Assembly: GCF_022179545.1 (NCBI RefSeq)
Contig: NZ_AP025518.1
Coordinates: 1,612,001-1,676,000 of the forward strand
Reading direction: 5' to 3'
DNA from: Mycolicibacterium fortuitum subsp. fortuitum
Lineage (GTDB): Bacteria > Actinomycetota > Actinomycetes > Mycobacteriales > Mycobacteriaceae
Length of the DNA stretch: 64,000 bases
Part shown: one piece after another, positions 9,673-19,244 of the stretch
How positions within the stretch are numbered: the first letter of the stretch is position 1
Layout of the letters: the number at the start of each line of letters is the position of its first letter
Notes under the pieces: model-generated
Seen by the model: the letters and a program-made list of their open reading frames with translations, nothing else
The model's database searches: none
Told to the model about the DNA's origin: nothing
Program-made: the position numbers and the translations under genes

Positions 9673-11180
9673 TCGGCCTTGTCAGCATTCCGGTTGAGCA
9701 TGGCCGCCACGTCGATGCCCGAGGCCTTGAGCGACTCCAGGATGTTGGCCACCGCGAGCGGGCTGATGCCGAGCAGGCTCCCGACCGCGCCCTGGGTGTC
9801 GCCAGACCCGCCGATGATCGACAGCCGGTCGATCTCGGCCAGCGGTGCGGCCGCCGCCTCGGTCGCCTTGACCACCGAGGCGAGCACGTCGGGAAGCATC
9901 AGCAGGCGCGCAGCCTCGGCCGTGTAGCCGTTGAGCGCCGCGGCGATCTCCTTCTTACCGTTGGCCTCGGCCAGCAGTTTGGCTTCGATACCGGCGGCCT
10001 CGGCCTGTTGCTCGACCCGCAGGGCGTCGGCCAGTTCCTTCTTACCGGCGGCCTCGGCGACGAGCTTGGCCTGCAGGCTGTCGGCCTCGGCCTGCTTCTC
10101 CACCCGAAGGGCGTCGGCGGCCGCCTTGCGGGCGTCGGCCTCGGCCTGACCCTTGCGCCGCTCGGTCTCGGCTGCGGCCTCGGCGGCCAGGATCGTGGAC
10201 TGGCGCTGGCCTTCGGCGATCGCGATGTCGGCCTGTCGCTTCGCCTCGGCAGGTGCGATCACGTCGGCCTGCAGGGCAGCCTGGGCCTGTTCGGCGCGGC
10301 GCTGCTCCACCTCGATGCGGGCCTGCACCCGGGCCGCCTCGGCCTGCTCCGTGGCAATGCCGACGTCCTTCTGGGCGCGGGCGTTGGCCAGCGGTCCGGC
10401 CTGGTCGGCCTGGGCGTTCTCGGCCTCGGTCTGCGCGCGCAGCCGGGCCAGCTCGACGTCGCGCTTCTGGTTGGCGGTGGCGATCGCGGTGTCGGCCTCG
10501 GCCTGCGCGATGGACCCCTCCTGGCGGGCCTTGGCCGACTGGATCTGGGCGTCGCGCTCGGCCTCGGCGGTGCCGACCGTGGCGTCCCGCTTGACCTCGG
10601 CGATGCGGCGCTGGCCGAGCGACTTCAGGTAGTCGTTGGCGTCGGAGATGCCGGCGATCTTGAGGACGTCGACCTCCATGCCGATCCGGGCCAGGTCACC
10701 GCCGGCCTCCTCGACCACGCTGCGGGCCAGGCTGTCGCGGTTGGAGTTGAGGTCCTCCACGGTCATGGTCGCGGTGATGCCGCGCAGGCTGCCGGCCAGG
10801 ATCTCGTTGATCTGACGCTGCAACTCGTTGAGGTCGGAGGTCAGGAAGCGCTGCACCGCGGTCTGCACGGCCTCGTCGGCCGAACCGATGCGCACCAGTC
10901 CGACGGCCTCGACGTTGACCGGCACACCGTTGTTGGACAGCGCGTTCTGCAGGTTGATGCTGACGTTGAACGGTTCCAGGCTCATGATGTCCACCCGCTC
11001 GATGCCGGGCATCCGGAACCGGGCGCCGCCGCGGACCACCTTGGGGGTGCCGCGTCCGGTGAACACGGCCACCTCGTTGGGCGGCACCTTGATGTAGTTC
11101 TTCACGTAGACCAGCGGCAGGACCACCAGGATCAGGATCGCGGCGATGGCGACGAGGACGACGATGAGCAGCAGGGACAC
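9660..11180 (-). CDS. Flotillin-like SPFH/band 7 membrane protein
   Basis: 506 aa. One N-terminal membrane helix (residues ~4-24, LLLIVVLVAIAAILILVVLP) is followed by an SPFH/PHB domain (~30-200) beginning YIKVPPNEVAVFTGRG. A long Ala/Glu/Lys/Gln coiled coil (~200-420) and a C-terminal oligomerisation segment follow. The coiled coil carries an internal repeat: ADALRVEKQAEADSLQAKLV is nearly repeated about 28 residues later. Bacterial flotillins organise membrane microdomains and are typically paired with NfeD proteins, as here (NfeD-like gene 73 bp upstream on the same strand). The start is a GTG at 11180 with AAAGG about 7 bases upstream. Confidence 0.9.
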   Translation of the reverse strand: MSLLLIVVLVAIAAILILVVLPLVYVKNYIKVPPNEVAVFTGRGTPKVVRGGARFRMPGIERVDIMSLEPFNVSINLQNALSNNGVPVNVEAVGLVRIGSADEAVQTAVQRFLTSDLNELQRQINEILAGSLRGITATMTVEDLNSNRDSLARSVVEEAGGDLARIGMEVDVLKIAGISDANDYLKSLGQRRIAEVKRDATVGTAEAERDAQIQSAKARQEGSIAQAEADTAIATANQKRDVELARLRAQTEAENAQADQAGPLANARAQKDVGIATEQAEAARVQARIEVEQRRAEQAQAALQADVIAPAEAKRQADIAIAEGQRQSTILAAEAAAETERRKGQAEADARKAAADALRVEKQAEADSLQAKLVAEAAGKKELADALRVEQQAEAAGIEAKLLAEANGKKEIAAALNGYTAEAARLLMLPDVLASVVKATEAAAAPLAEIDRLSIIGGSGDTQGAVGSLLGISPLAVANILESLKASGIDVAAMLNRNADKADAQD

Positions 11181-11217
11181 TGTGGTGCCTTTCTCGGTGG
11201 GGCAGCGCTCGGGTGCA

Positions 11218-11271
11218 GCTCAGGTTTCTGGAACTGCTCAGGTTGCTGGAAGCTCAGGTTTCTGGAACTGC
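11218..11271. repeat. Three imperfect tandem repeats spanning the NfeD-like stop codon
   Basis: GCTCAGGTTTCTGGAACTGC occurs at 11218-11237 and identically at 11252-11271. A third, shorter copy (GCTCAGGTTGCTGGA) lies between them at 11236-11250. The copy at 11252-11271 encodes the last codons and stop of the NfeD-like gene (minus strand). The others repeat that tail in the spacer before flotillin. Confidence 0.8.
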
Positions 11272-11748
11272 GACGATGTGGACGAAATCCGGATCGATAT
11301 CCGCGATGTAGACGCGCGTCGCCTTGGGCAGGGCGTCGGCCTCGTCGCTCTTGGCACGGGAGAACACCCGGTTGCCGTCGGCGTCGACGAAGGAGATCTC
11401 GCCCCATCCGCCCGGCGGGACTTCGAGGGTGACCGTGCCGAGCAGGCCGACATAAGAGGACCGGCCCTTGTGCGAGTTGGACTGCTGGCGGCGCATGTAG
11501 GGCAACAGCAGGCCGTTGAGGGTGAACACCAGCACGACCGCGCAGGCCGCGGCCAGGGCCGCGGACCAGATGGTGCCCAGGCCCAGCCAGGTGCCGATCA
11601 GGCCGCCGGTGCCGGCGCCGAGTAGGGCGACCGACAGGCCGGTCAGGCTCAGGAAGGGCATGCCGTCGCCGTGCCCGACATCGGCGAGCAGCAGGGCGGC
11701 CAGTACAGCGATGCCGCCGACGACGAACGCGGCCAGGTACACAGCCAT
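11254..11748 (-). CDS. NfeD-like membrane protein paired with flotillin
   Basis: About 164 aa. Three or four hydrophobic helices occupy residues ~1-85 (AVYLAAFVVGGIAVLAALLL and following). A C-terminal OB-fold-like beta domain (~95-164) includes GLLGTVTLEVPPGGWGEISFVDADG. This arrangement matches short NfeD proteins that partner SPFH proteins. The gene sits directly upstream of the flotillin gene on the same strand, supporting a two-gene membrane-organisation operon. The ATG at 11748 is chosen; a GTG one codon earlier (11751) is also possible. Confidence 0.8.
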   Translation of the reverse strand: MAVYLAAFVVGGIAVLAALLLADVGHGDGMPFLSLTGLSVALLGAGTGGLIGTWLGLGTIWSAALAAACAVVLVFTLNGLLLPYMRRQQSNSHKGRSSYVGLLGTVTLEVPPGGWGEISFVDADGNRVFSRAKSDEADALPKATRVYIADIDPDFVHIVAVPET

Positions 11749-12078
11749 CACGTGCTTGTGTCTCCATTCGCCGGGTGCGCGGATCAGTCCGTACCATTCT
11801 CGCTTGATTCGTGGCTTCTCGGCGCACCAATATTCGGGGCAGATCGAGGTCGCCGGAGCTGATCAGCCGTGATTTTGGTACTGGCCGCCGAGCGGGTATT
11901 GTGGACCAACGGTGCGACTATCGCGCCGACTTTTTGCGTGCCCCGTCTTGGAACTGCTGAATTTCTGCAACTTCGCCTCGATCCGGCTCACGTTTTGAAG
12001 TTGGTCGGTTGCAGCACCACGACGGGCTGCATTGAGACTGATGAAGCTACGAAACGAAAGCAAGGATCGCCGAAAAGT
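11749..12078. other. Divergent intergenic region upstream of infA
   Basis: About 330 bp between the divergent NfeD-like gene and infA with no convincing gene. It should hold promoters for both directions. The infA transcript would have a leader of roughly 170 nt if the candidate promoter at 11875-11902 is right. Confidence 0.5.
11875..11902 (+). promoter_or_regulatory. Candidate housekeeping promoter for the infA-rpoA operon
   Basis: A -35-like TTGGTA (11875-11880), 16-bp spacer and -10-like TATTGT (11897-11902) lie about 175 bp before infA. This is pattern recognition only. Confidence 0.35.
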
Positions 12079-12300
12079 ATGGCCAAGAAAGACGGTGCCA
12101 TCGAGGTCGAGGGTCGCGTGGTCGAGCCTCTGCCCAATGCGATGTTCCGCATTGAGCTGGAGAACGGACACAAGGTCTTGGCCCACATCAGCGGCAAGAT
12201 GCGGCAGCACTACATCCGCATCCTGCCCGAGGACCGCGTAGTGGTGGAGCTCTCGCCCTACGACCTGTCCCGGGGCCGCATCGTGTACCGGTACAAGTGA
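12079..12300 (+). CDS. infA: Translation initiation factor IF-1
   Basis: 73 aa, the usual length, forming a single S1/OB fold: [20 protein letters not shown], then [11 protein letters not shown] and [16 protein letters not shown] at the C-terminus. IF-1 binds the A site of the 30S subunit during initiation. It heads the cluster infA-rpmJ-rpsM-rpsK-rpsD-rpoA-rplQ, the standard order in mycobacteria. The ATG at 12079 begins [12 protein letters not shown], the conserved start of the family. Confidence 0.98.
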
Positions 12301-12385
12301 CCCGATAGAAGCCCGACCAGTAACGACGAGAACGGTGACGTGCGCATGCGCATGACACCAACAAGCCAGAAGGATCGAAACAGCC

Positions 12386-12499
12386 GTGAAGGTGAACCCG
12401 AGCGTCAAGCCCATCTGCGATAAGTGCAGGGTGATCCGCCGGCATGGGCGGGTCATGGTGATCTGCAGCGATCCCCGCCACAAGCAGCGGCAGGGCTGA
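12386..12499 (+). CDS. rpmJ: 50S ribosomal protein L36 (zinc-binding form)
   Basis: 37 aa from a GTG at 12386: [20 protein letters not shown] followed by [17 protein letters not shown]. Four metal ligands, Cys11, Cys14, Cys27 and His32, are intact, so this is the zinc-containing (C+) form. The gene is shorter than usual detection limits but unmistakable and lies between infA and rpsM in the conserved order. An AGAAGGA ribosome site precedes the start. Confidence 0.97.
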
Positions 12500-12686
12500 T
12501 CCGTTCAACTGACGGATCACAACACAACTGAATGATGAACTCCCAGCACCACTGAGCGGATACGCCGCTCATCCGCGATGAGCACTCATCCACGTCCGGC
12601 ACGGAGGCCGGACCCCTTGGAGCCCTTAGGGGCTGAAGGGAACGGGCTGGGACCAGACCTCCGCAGAGAAGAAGGAACACCGCCAC

Positions 12687-13061
12687 ATGGCACGCCTCGT
12701 AGGCGTTGATCTTCCGCGCGACAAGCGCATGGAGATCGCGCTGACCTACATCTACGGCATCGGCCGTACCCGTTCGAACGAGATCCTCGCCGCGACGGGC
12801 ATCGACAAGAACATGCGCACCAAGGACCTGACCGACGATCAGGTGACCGTTCTGCGCGATTACATCGAAGGCAACCTCAAGGTTGAGGGTGACCTGCGCC
12901 GCGAGGTGCAGGCCGACATTCGCCGCAAGATCGAGATCGGCTGCTACCAGGGCCTGCGGCACCGCCGCGGTCTGCCGGTGCGTGGCCAGCGGACCAAGAC
13001 CAACGCGCGTACCCGCAAGGGCCCGAAGCGCACCATCGCCGGCAAGAAGAAGGCTAGGTAA
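12687..13061 (+). CDS. rpsM: 30S ribosomal protein S13
   Basis: 124 aa, begins [20 protein letters not shown] and ends in the basic tail [16 protein letters not shown]. It contains the helix-two-turn-helix region [17 protein letters not shown] and the conserved [16 protein letters not shown] motif. S13 lies at the top of the 30S head and contacts the P-site tRNA and 50S subunit. It is preceded by a 187-bp spacer and followed 5 bp later by rpsK. Confidence 0.98.
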
Positions 13062-13066
13062 CCCCG

Positions 13067-13480
13067 ATGGCACCACCGAAGAAGGCCGCGGGCGCCAAGC
13101 GCGGCAAGACCACCCGTCGCCGGGAAAAGAAGAACGTCCCGCACGGCGCTGCGCACATCAAGAGCACGTTCAACAACACGATCGTCTCGATCACCGATCC
13201 CCAGGGCAACGTCATCGCCTGGGCGTCGTCGGGTCACGTCGGCTTCAAGGGTTCGCGCAAGTCGACCCCGTTCGCCGCACAGCTGGCCGCCGAGAACGCT
13301 GCGCGCAAGGCGCAGGAGCACGGCGTGAAGAAGGTCGACGTGTTCGTGAAGGGTCCGGGTTCGGGCCGCGAGACCGCCATCCGCTCGCTGCAGGCCGCAG
13401 GCCTCGAGGTGGGCGCGATTTCCGACGTCACCCCGCAGCCGCACAACGGCTGCCGTCCGCCCAAGCGGCGCCGGGTCTAG
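13067..13480 (+). CDS. rpsK: 30S ribosomal protein S11
   Basis: 137 aa. After a basic N-terminus ([20 protein letters not shown]) comes the conserved core [39 protein letters not shown] and [18 protein letters not shown]. It is a platform protein of the 30S subunit. The gene starts 5 bp after rpsM and is followed by rpsD with a GGAGG site in the 15-bp gap. Confidence 0.98.
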   Translation: MAPPKKAAGAKRGKTTRRREKKNVPHGAAHIKSTFNNTIVSITDPQGNVIAWASSGHVGFKGSRKSTPFAAQLAAENAARKAQEHGVKKVDVFVKGPGSGRETAIRSLQAAGLEVGAISDVTPQPHNGCRPPKRRRV

Positions 13481-13495
13481 GGAGGATTCTAGAAA

Positions 13496-14101
13496 ATGGC
13501 ACGTTACACCGGCCCCGCCACCCGCAAGTCGCGTCGTCTCGGCGTCGACCTGGTCGGCGGAGATCAGTCGTTCGAGAAGCGCCCCTACCCGCCCGGCCAG
13601 CACGGCCGCGCGCGGATCAAGGAGAGCGAATACCGCACCCAGCTGCAGGAGAAGCAGAAGGCTCGCTTCACCTACGGCGTGCTGGAGAAGCAGTTCCGCA
13701 AGTACTACGAAGAGGCCAACCGCCAGTCGGGTAAGACCGGCGAGAACCTGCTCCAGATCCTGGAGAGCCGCCTGGACAACGTGGTGTACCGCGCCGGCCT
13801 GGCGCGCACCCGCCGGATGGCCCGTCAGCTGGTCAGCCACGGCCACTTCACCGTCAACGGTGTCAAGGTGAACATCCCGAGCTACCGGGTGTCGCAGTAC
13901 GACATCATCGACATCAAGGAGAAGTCGCTCAACACCCTGCCGTTCGAGGTTGCTCGGCAGACCGCTGGTGAGCGTCCGGTCCCGTCGTGGCTGCAGGTCG
14001 TGGGGGAGCGTCAGCGCATCCTCGTGCACCAGCTGCCCGAGCGCGCCCAGATCCAGGTGCCGCTCACCGAACAGCTCATCGTCGAGTTCTACTCGAAGTA
14101 A
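13496..14101 (+). CDS. rpsD: 30S ribosomal protein S4
   Basis: 201 aa, the standard mycobacterial length. Begins MARYTGPATRKSRRLGVDLV. The S4 RNA-binding domain (~90-155) includes LESRLDNVVYRAGLARTR and QLVSHGHFTVNG. S4 nucleates 30S assembly and in many bacteria represses its own operon; it sits here just upstream of rpoA. The N-terminus lacks the four-cysteine zinc site of some homologues, as is usual for this group. Confidence 0.98.
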   Translation: MARYTGPATRKSRRLGVDLVGGDQSFEKRPYPPGQHGRARIKESEYRTQLQEKQKARFTYGVLEKQFRKYYEEANRQSGKTGENLLQILESRLDNVVYRAGLARTRRMARQLVSHGHFTVNGVKVNIPSYRVSQYDIIDIKEKSLNTLPFEVARQTAGERPVPSWLQVVGERQRILVHQLPERAQIQVPLTEQLIVEFYSK

Positions 14102-14150
14102 TGACCTATCCGGCCGCCCGGCCGGTAGGTACCCAGACGGCATCAAATAG

Positions 14151-15230
<1,080 letters not shown>

Positions 15231-15301
15231 ACCAGCTCTGAAGAACAGTCGTCCCGGTCCTACCTGATACGGGGGCCGGCCCCATTTAGGAGATAGTCGC
15301 A

Positions 15302-15838
15302 ATGCCCAAGCCCACCAAGGGTGCTCGCCTCGGCGGGTCGTCCTCACACCAGAAGGCGATCCTGGCCAACCTGGCCACCTCGCTGTTCGAGCACGGTCGC
15401 ATCAAGACGACCGAGCCTAAGGCACGGGCGCTGCGTCCGTACGCCGAGAAGCTGATCACCCATGCCAAGAAGGGTGAGCTGCACAACCGGCGCGAGGTCA
15501 TGAAGAAGATCCGCGACAAGGACGTCGTGCACGTTCTGTTCGCCGAGATCGGACCGTTCTTCGCTGACCGCAACGGCGGCTACACCCGCATCATCAAGGT
15601 CGAGAACCGCAAGGGCGACAACGCCCCCATGGCGGTCATCGAGCTGGTGCGGGAGAAGACCGTGACCTCCGAGGCAGACCGCGCTCGCCGCGCCGCTGCT
15701 GCGCAGGCCAAGGCTGCCGAGGCCGAGGCTCCCAAGGCCGAAGAGGCTCCCAAGGCTGAAGCCGAGGAAGTCAAGGTCGAGGCAGCCGAAGAGGCTCCGG
15801 CCGACGAGGCGGCTTCCGAGGATGACGCCAAGTCCTAA
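15302..15838 (+). CDS. rplQ: 50S ribosomal protein L17 with acidic alanine-rich tail
   Basis: 178 aa. The first ~120 residues are the L17 fold ([40 protein letters not shown]). The last ~60 residues form a low-complexity Ala/Glu/Lys tail ([20 protein letters not shown]), an extension typical of mycobacterial L17. A GGAG site in TTTAGGAGATAGTCGC precedes the ATG. The upstream spacer has a small palindrome GGGGCCGGCCCC. Confidence 0.97.
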   Translation: MPKPTKGARLGGSSSHQKAILANLATSLFEHGRIKTTEPKARALRPYAEKLITHAKKGELHNRREVMKKIRDKDVVHVLFAEIGPFFADRNGGYTRIIKVENRKGDNAPMAVIELVREKTVTSEADRARRAAAAQAKAAEAEAPKAEEAPKAEAEEVKVEAAEEAPADEAASEDDAKS

Positions 15839-15854
15839 CGAGGCACCTAACGAC

Positions 15855-16724
15855 ATGCCCGTCATCGATTCCGGTGGCGGGCATGTCGCATTGGTCCGCC
15901 TGCGGCTCGACGTGGCCTACGACGGCACCGATTTCGCGGGTTGGGCGGTACAGGCCGGTCAACGCACGGTCGCCGGGGTGATCGACGAGGCGCTCTCCAC
16001 GGTGTTTCGCACACCCGTGGTGACGCGGACCGCGGGCCGAACCGACACCGGTGTCCATGCCACCGGTCAGGTCGCCCACGTGGATGTCCCGGCCGATGCA
16101 CTTCCGCACGCCTACCCGCGCAGCACTCGGGCAGGCGACGCCGAATTCACCCCGCTGGTACGGCGTTTGGGACGGTTGCTGCCAACCGACGTCCGGATCC
16201 GCGACGTGGTGCGAGCCCCTACGGGCTTCGACGCCAGGTTCTCCGCACTCCGACGGCACTACACCTATCGACTGAGCCTCGCCCCCTACGGGGTCGAGCC
16301 GGCCGAGGCGCGGTTCGTCACGCCGTGGTCCAAATCTCTGGACCTCGATGCGATGGCCGAGGCCTCGCGGAAGTTGCTCGGGCTCAACGATTTCGCGGCG
16401 TTCTGCCGTCACCGCCCGGGTGCCACCACGATTCGCGACCTGCAGCGGTTGGAATGGGTGCGCGACGGTCATTACGTGACTGCGTATGTCACCGCAGACG
16501 CCTTCTGCTGGAACATGGTTCGGTCGCTGGTCGGCGCGATGCTGGCCGTGGGGGAGGGCAGGCGTTCAGCCGAATGGACAGCGGGACTGCTGAGCGAGAC
16601 CGGCAGATCCAGTGATTTCGCTGCCGCCCCGGCCCGCGGGCTCACCCTCGTGCAGGTCGACTACCCGCCCGACGATCAACTGGTCAGCCGCAACACGGTC
16701 ACCCGGGACGTGCGTACGCTCTGA
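15855..16724 (+). CDS. truA: tRNA pseudouridine(38-40) synthase
   Basis: About 289 aa. The start of the conserved fold is [20 protein letters not shown]. The catalytic Asp is in [13 protein letters not shown], and [13 protein letters not shown] is the conserved C-terminal motif. TruA converts U38-U40 of tRNA anticodon arms to pseudouridine. The ATG at 15855 has GAGG about 11 bases upstream. An alternative ATG at 15822 lies inside rplQ and would add 11 residues without a spaced ribosome site. The 3' end overlaps a convergent DUF559-like frame by about 160 bp. Confidence 0.95.
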   Translation: MPVIDSGGGHVALVRLRLDVAYDGTDFAGWAVQAGQRTVAGVIDEALSTVFRTPVVTRTAGRTDTGVHATGQVAHVDVPADALPHAYPRSTRAGDAEFTPLVRRLGRLLPTDVRIRDVVRAPTGFDARFSALRRHYTYRLSLAPYGVEPAEARFVTPWSKSLDLDAMAEASRKLLGLNDFAAFCRHRPGATTIRDLQRLEWVRDGHYVTAYVTADAFCWNMVRSLVGAMLAVGEGRRSAEWTAGLLSETGRSSDFAAAPARGLTLVQVDYPPDDQLVSRNTVTRDVRTL

Positions 16725-17588
16725 GAAGAGCTTTTGCCGCACCCGTTCGGCGATGTCGTTCTGGCCGGAGACCATCGCCGCGGTCACCCACACCACAGTC
16801 CAGCCATACGATTCGAGCTCGGCCGTGTGCAGGTGTACCCAGGTTCGGTAGCCTGCCGTGTCCCGCTCCTCGTCACATTCGACGGCCACCTTCCGTCTCG
16901 GCCAGCCCATCGCGGCTGTGGTGCACACCAAACCCCATTGGTCGTAGAACGGGATGTGGGTCCGCAGACCCGGAACTCCTGTGTTCCACAGTAGAAGTCG
17001 GGTACGCGTCTCCAGCGGTGACTGGGCGCCTCCGTCGGCGTCTGCCAGTGCCGTTCGCAGGCGGTCGACACCGCGAATGCCCGAGTTCGCGTCGGCCAAC
17101 CGCCAGACGTGCTCCGGGCTGAGGCCGGTCTTGTTCATCAGCGCATCCAAGATCGGGATCGCTTCGGTGTGTTGTAGCAACCGCCCAAGGTCGAACGCCG
17201 TCCGCGCCGGAGTCGTGACGCGCATCCCGTCAATCGTGCAAACGTCTTGTGGGGCAAGGGTATACGAATGCACCAGGAGTCCAGGTGGCGCGTGACGGTT
17301 GGTGCGGACGACCTCGGCCGGTGCGTCGGGGTCCAGCCAATTGGTGCCGTGTACCGCTGCCGCTGAAACACCGCTGAGCACCGCGTCGGGACCGGCGAAG
17401 AGCCATGCCGCCTGGGCCCGCAGCTTGGCCGTCAGAGTGACCCCATCGCTCAGATACACGTTGCGGAATACCGCCCGGCACGTGGTCCGCAGCTCGTGGG
17501 CGGTACACAGCCCCGCGCGTACAGCCTGGCTGCCCAGAAACGGGCTGGGCTGTCGGCCGGGAAAAGCGCCCAGAAATCCTTCTTCCAT
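16566..17588 (-). CDS. AbiEi/DUF559-like protein with degenerate nuclease domain
   Basis: About 340 aa from the ATG at 17588 ([20 protein letters not shown]). Residues ~15-150 form an AbiEi-like winged-helix region ([36 protein letters not shown]). The C-terminal part aligns with a DUF559/Vsr-like PD-(D/E)xK domain ([30 protein letters not shown]). The expected acidic pair is disrupted: the Asp before MGWP is Ala and the DG after ExxE is missing. It is a clear paralogue of the gene at 41390-42238. The last ~55 residues run antisense through truA and look like read-through past a lost stop. A perfect 21-bp inverted repeat lies 85 bp upstream. Probably an antitoxin-like or decaying nuclease protein. 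Confidence 0.65.
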   Translation of the reverse strand: MEEGFLGAFPGRQPSPFLGSQAVRAGLCTAHELRTTCRAVFRNVYLSDGVTLTAKLRAQAAWLFAGPDAVLSGVSAAAVHGTNWLDPDAPAEVVRTNRHAPPGLLVHSYTLAPQDVCTIDGMRVTTPARTAFDLGRLLQHTEAIPILDALMNKTGLSPEHVWRLADANSGIRGVDRLRTALADADGGAQSPLETRTRLLLWNTGVPGLRTHIPFYDQWGLVCTTAAMGWPRRKVAVECDEERDTAGYRTWVHLHTAELESYGWTVVWVTAAMVSGQNDIAERVRQKLFSERTHVPGDRVAADQLIVGRVVDLHEGEPAGRGGSEITGSAGLAQQSRCPFG

Positions 17589-17672
17589 GCCGGCCAGCAT
17601 CGGCGGAGACACCGACATTTCGGGTGGTTGGGCGAGCGGCTGTCCACAGGCCCCGGACGATGTGCATCGGGA

Positions 17673-17750
17673 GACGCTGTGACGAACGTGCAGGCTTTCG
17701 TCGCGGTTTCGCAGTCCCGCCGCAGCAGGCTGCACGTTCGTCACAGCGTC
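17673..17750. repeat. Perfect 21-bp inverted repeat (long hairpin)
   Basis: The arms 17673-17693 and 17730-17750 are perfectly complementary, separated by 36 nt. The left arm begins GACGCTGTGACG. The hairpin lies 60 bp downstream of the first cutinase stop and 85 bp upstream of the DUF559-like start. It has no U tract. It may be a terminator or a member of a dispersed hairpin family (see 36130, 41338, 42286). Confidence 0.85.
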
Positions 17751-17810
17751 ACGAAGGGATATGTAGCGCTGTGGCGCAGGTCGATAGTGCCTTGAGTCGC
17801 CGACCTCAGA

Positions 17811-18515
17811 TCAGATGCGTCCCGCGACGAAATCCGCGGCCTGGTTGACCATTCCGCCGTCGATGTAGGCGCCGGCCAGGTGGTCGGGCCAGTTGTTCTT
17901 CCAGGTGTTGGGATCGGCCGGATTGCAGATCGGATCGGCGCCGTGGCACAACTCGATGGTCCGGTCGGCGTAGATGGGGCTGAAGCGGGTGATGGGACCT
18001 ACCCACGCGGCGCCGTTGCCGAACAGGGCGACCGCGGCAATGTGGTTGTCGGCGCCCGCAGGCAGCGGCGTCTTGAAGCCGAAACCCGTGAACGGCACGG
18101 CCAGCACCACGTCGGCGACCGCCGCCCCCAGGGAGTACCCGCCGATGACCAACCGCGTGTCCGGGCAGTTGTCCATCATGTACTGGATGTGCTGGCTCAT
18201 GTCGTTGGCGCCGATGTCGACTTCGGAGTCGGCCGGATACTTGACGGCGTAGACCCCGATGTTCTTGTTGGACTTGGAGCGCAGCGCGTTGACGAACGCG
18301 TTGCCGAGGGTCCCGACCCCGGCCGGCTCGGTGCGGCCTCGAGCGAAGACGACCTCGACCGGGGGACAGGGGGCAGCAGTGGCCACCCCCGCCGAACCGG
18401 GCAGGACAACCGAAGCGAAGGGCAGCACAGCCACCGCTGCCGCAATGATGGCAACCACGCCGAGCCAGCGCCGGAGCAGCCGGGCTACGTGGCTTTGGAT
18501 GGAAAGTTCGACCAC
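17811..18515 (-). CDS. Cutinase-like serine esterase (Culp family), copy 1
   Basis: 234 aa, exported. A hydrophobic N-terminal segment ends near AATAAPCPP (residues ~44-52). Alpha/beta-hydrolase catalytic residues are visible: Ser128 in GGYSLGA, Asp194 in HGADPIC, His212 in WPDHLAG. Cysteines at 50/117 and 190/197 would form the two family disulfides. Mycobacterial Culps hydrolyse lipid esters in the envelope. It starts at a GTG (18515). This is the most divergent of three tandem copies (GYSLG rather than GYSQG). The position after truA matches the M. tuberculosis cut3/cut4 neighbourhood. Confidence 0.9.
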   Translation of the reverse strand: MVELSIQSHVARLLRRWLGVVAIIAAAVAVLPFASVVLPGSAGVATAAPCPPVEVVFARGRTEPAGVGTLGNAFVNALRSKSNKNIGVYAVKYPADSEVDIGANDMSQHIQYMMDNCPDTRLVIGGYSLGAAVADVVLAVPFTGFGFKTPLPAGADNHIAAVALFGNGAAWVGPITRFSPIYADRTIELCHGADPICNPADPNTWKNNWPDHLAGAYIDGGMVNQAADFVAGRI

Positions 18516-18539
18516 CTAAGCGATCGTAGCGGACGCCGG

Positions 18540-19220
18540 CTACAGCAGCCCGGCGACGAAGTTCGCGGCGTCGTTTGCCGGGCCCTCGTAAGCCCTGTGT
18601 GCCTGAACGCTGTTGCCATCGCCGCAGATCGGGTCGCCGGGGTTGCACAGGTCGATGGCACGCGAGCCGTATACGGGGCTGGAGGTCAGTGGCAAACCGA
18701 GCTTGGCTGACGGGTTGCCGAAGACGGCCACGGCGGCGACGTGCTCAGGGACGTTGGGAGGCAACGGCGCGTTGAAACCGACTGCTGGGAATGGAACTGC
18801 CGCGATCACGTCGATCACCGCGGCACCCTGGGAGTAGCCGCCCAACACCAATCGGGTGTTGGGGCAGTTGTCCACCATCCATTGGATGTGGCCGGAGGCG
18901 TCGTTGGCTCCGCCGGCCGCGGCCAGGAAGTCGAAGCTGGCCGGGTAACTCACCGCGTAGGCGCCGACGGAACGCCCGCCGACCTTGTTCCGCAGCGAGC
19001 TGACGAAGGCATCGCCGATCCGGCCGAGACCCGGAGTGTCGTTGGTGCCCCGGGCGAAGACCACCTCGATGTCGGGGCAGTCCGCGGCCTTGGCCACCGG
19101 GAGGGCTCCGCCGAGCCCCGCAGTGGAGGACGGCACGACGACCGGTGCGACGACGGCGGCGGCAGCGGTGAGCGCTGCCGCCGCGAAAACGGCGCAGCGA
19201 CGAACAAGATCAATGGCCAC
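18540..19220 (-). CDS. Cutinase-like serine esterase (Culp family), copy 2
   Basis: 226 aa from a GTG (19220) with AGGA about 7 bases upstream. A secretion signal covers residues ~1-46 (ending VAKAADCPD). The catalytic triad is Ser130 in LGGYSQGAAV, Asp196 in NPGDPIC and His208 in VQAHRAY. It is close to copy 3 (same FARGTND and YPAS(F/Y)DFLAAA blocks), so these two arose by recent tandem duplication. It lies 24 bp upstream of copy 1 on the same strand, consistent with an operon of secreted esterases. Confidence 0.92.
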   Translation of the reverse strand: MAIDLVRRCAVFAAAALTAAAAVVAPVVVPSSTAGLGGALPVAKAADCPDIEVVFARGTNDTPGLGRIGDAFVSSLRNKVGGRSVGAYAVSYPASFDFLAAAGGANDASGHIQWMVDNCPNTRLVLGGYSQGAAVIDVIAAVPFPAVGFNAPLPPNVPEHVAAVAVFGNPSAKLGLPLTSSPVYGSRAIDLCNPGDPICGDGNSVQAHRAYEGPANDAANFVAGLL

Positions 19221-19244
19221 GCCAAATCCTAACGTGTTTGCCGG

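Noticed and set aside
10008..11432. 474-codon plus-strand frame opposite flotillin
   Set aside because: Leu/Gly-rich mirror of the flotillin coiled coil; shadow only.
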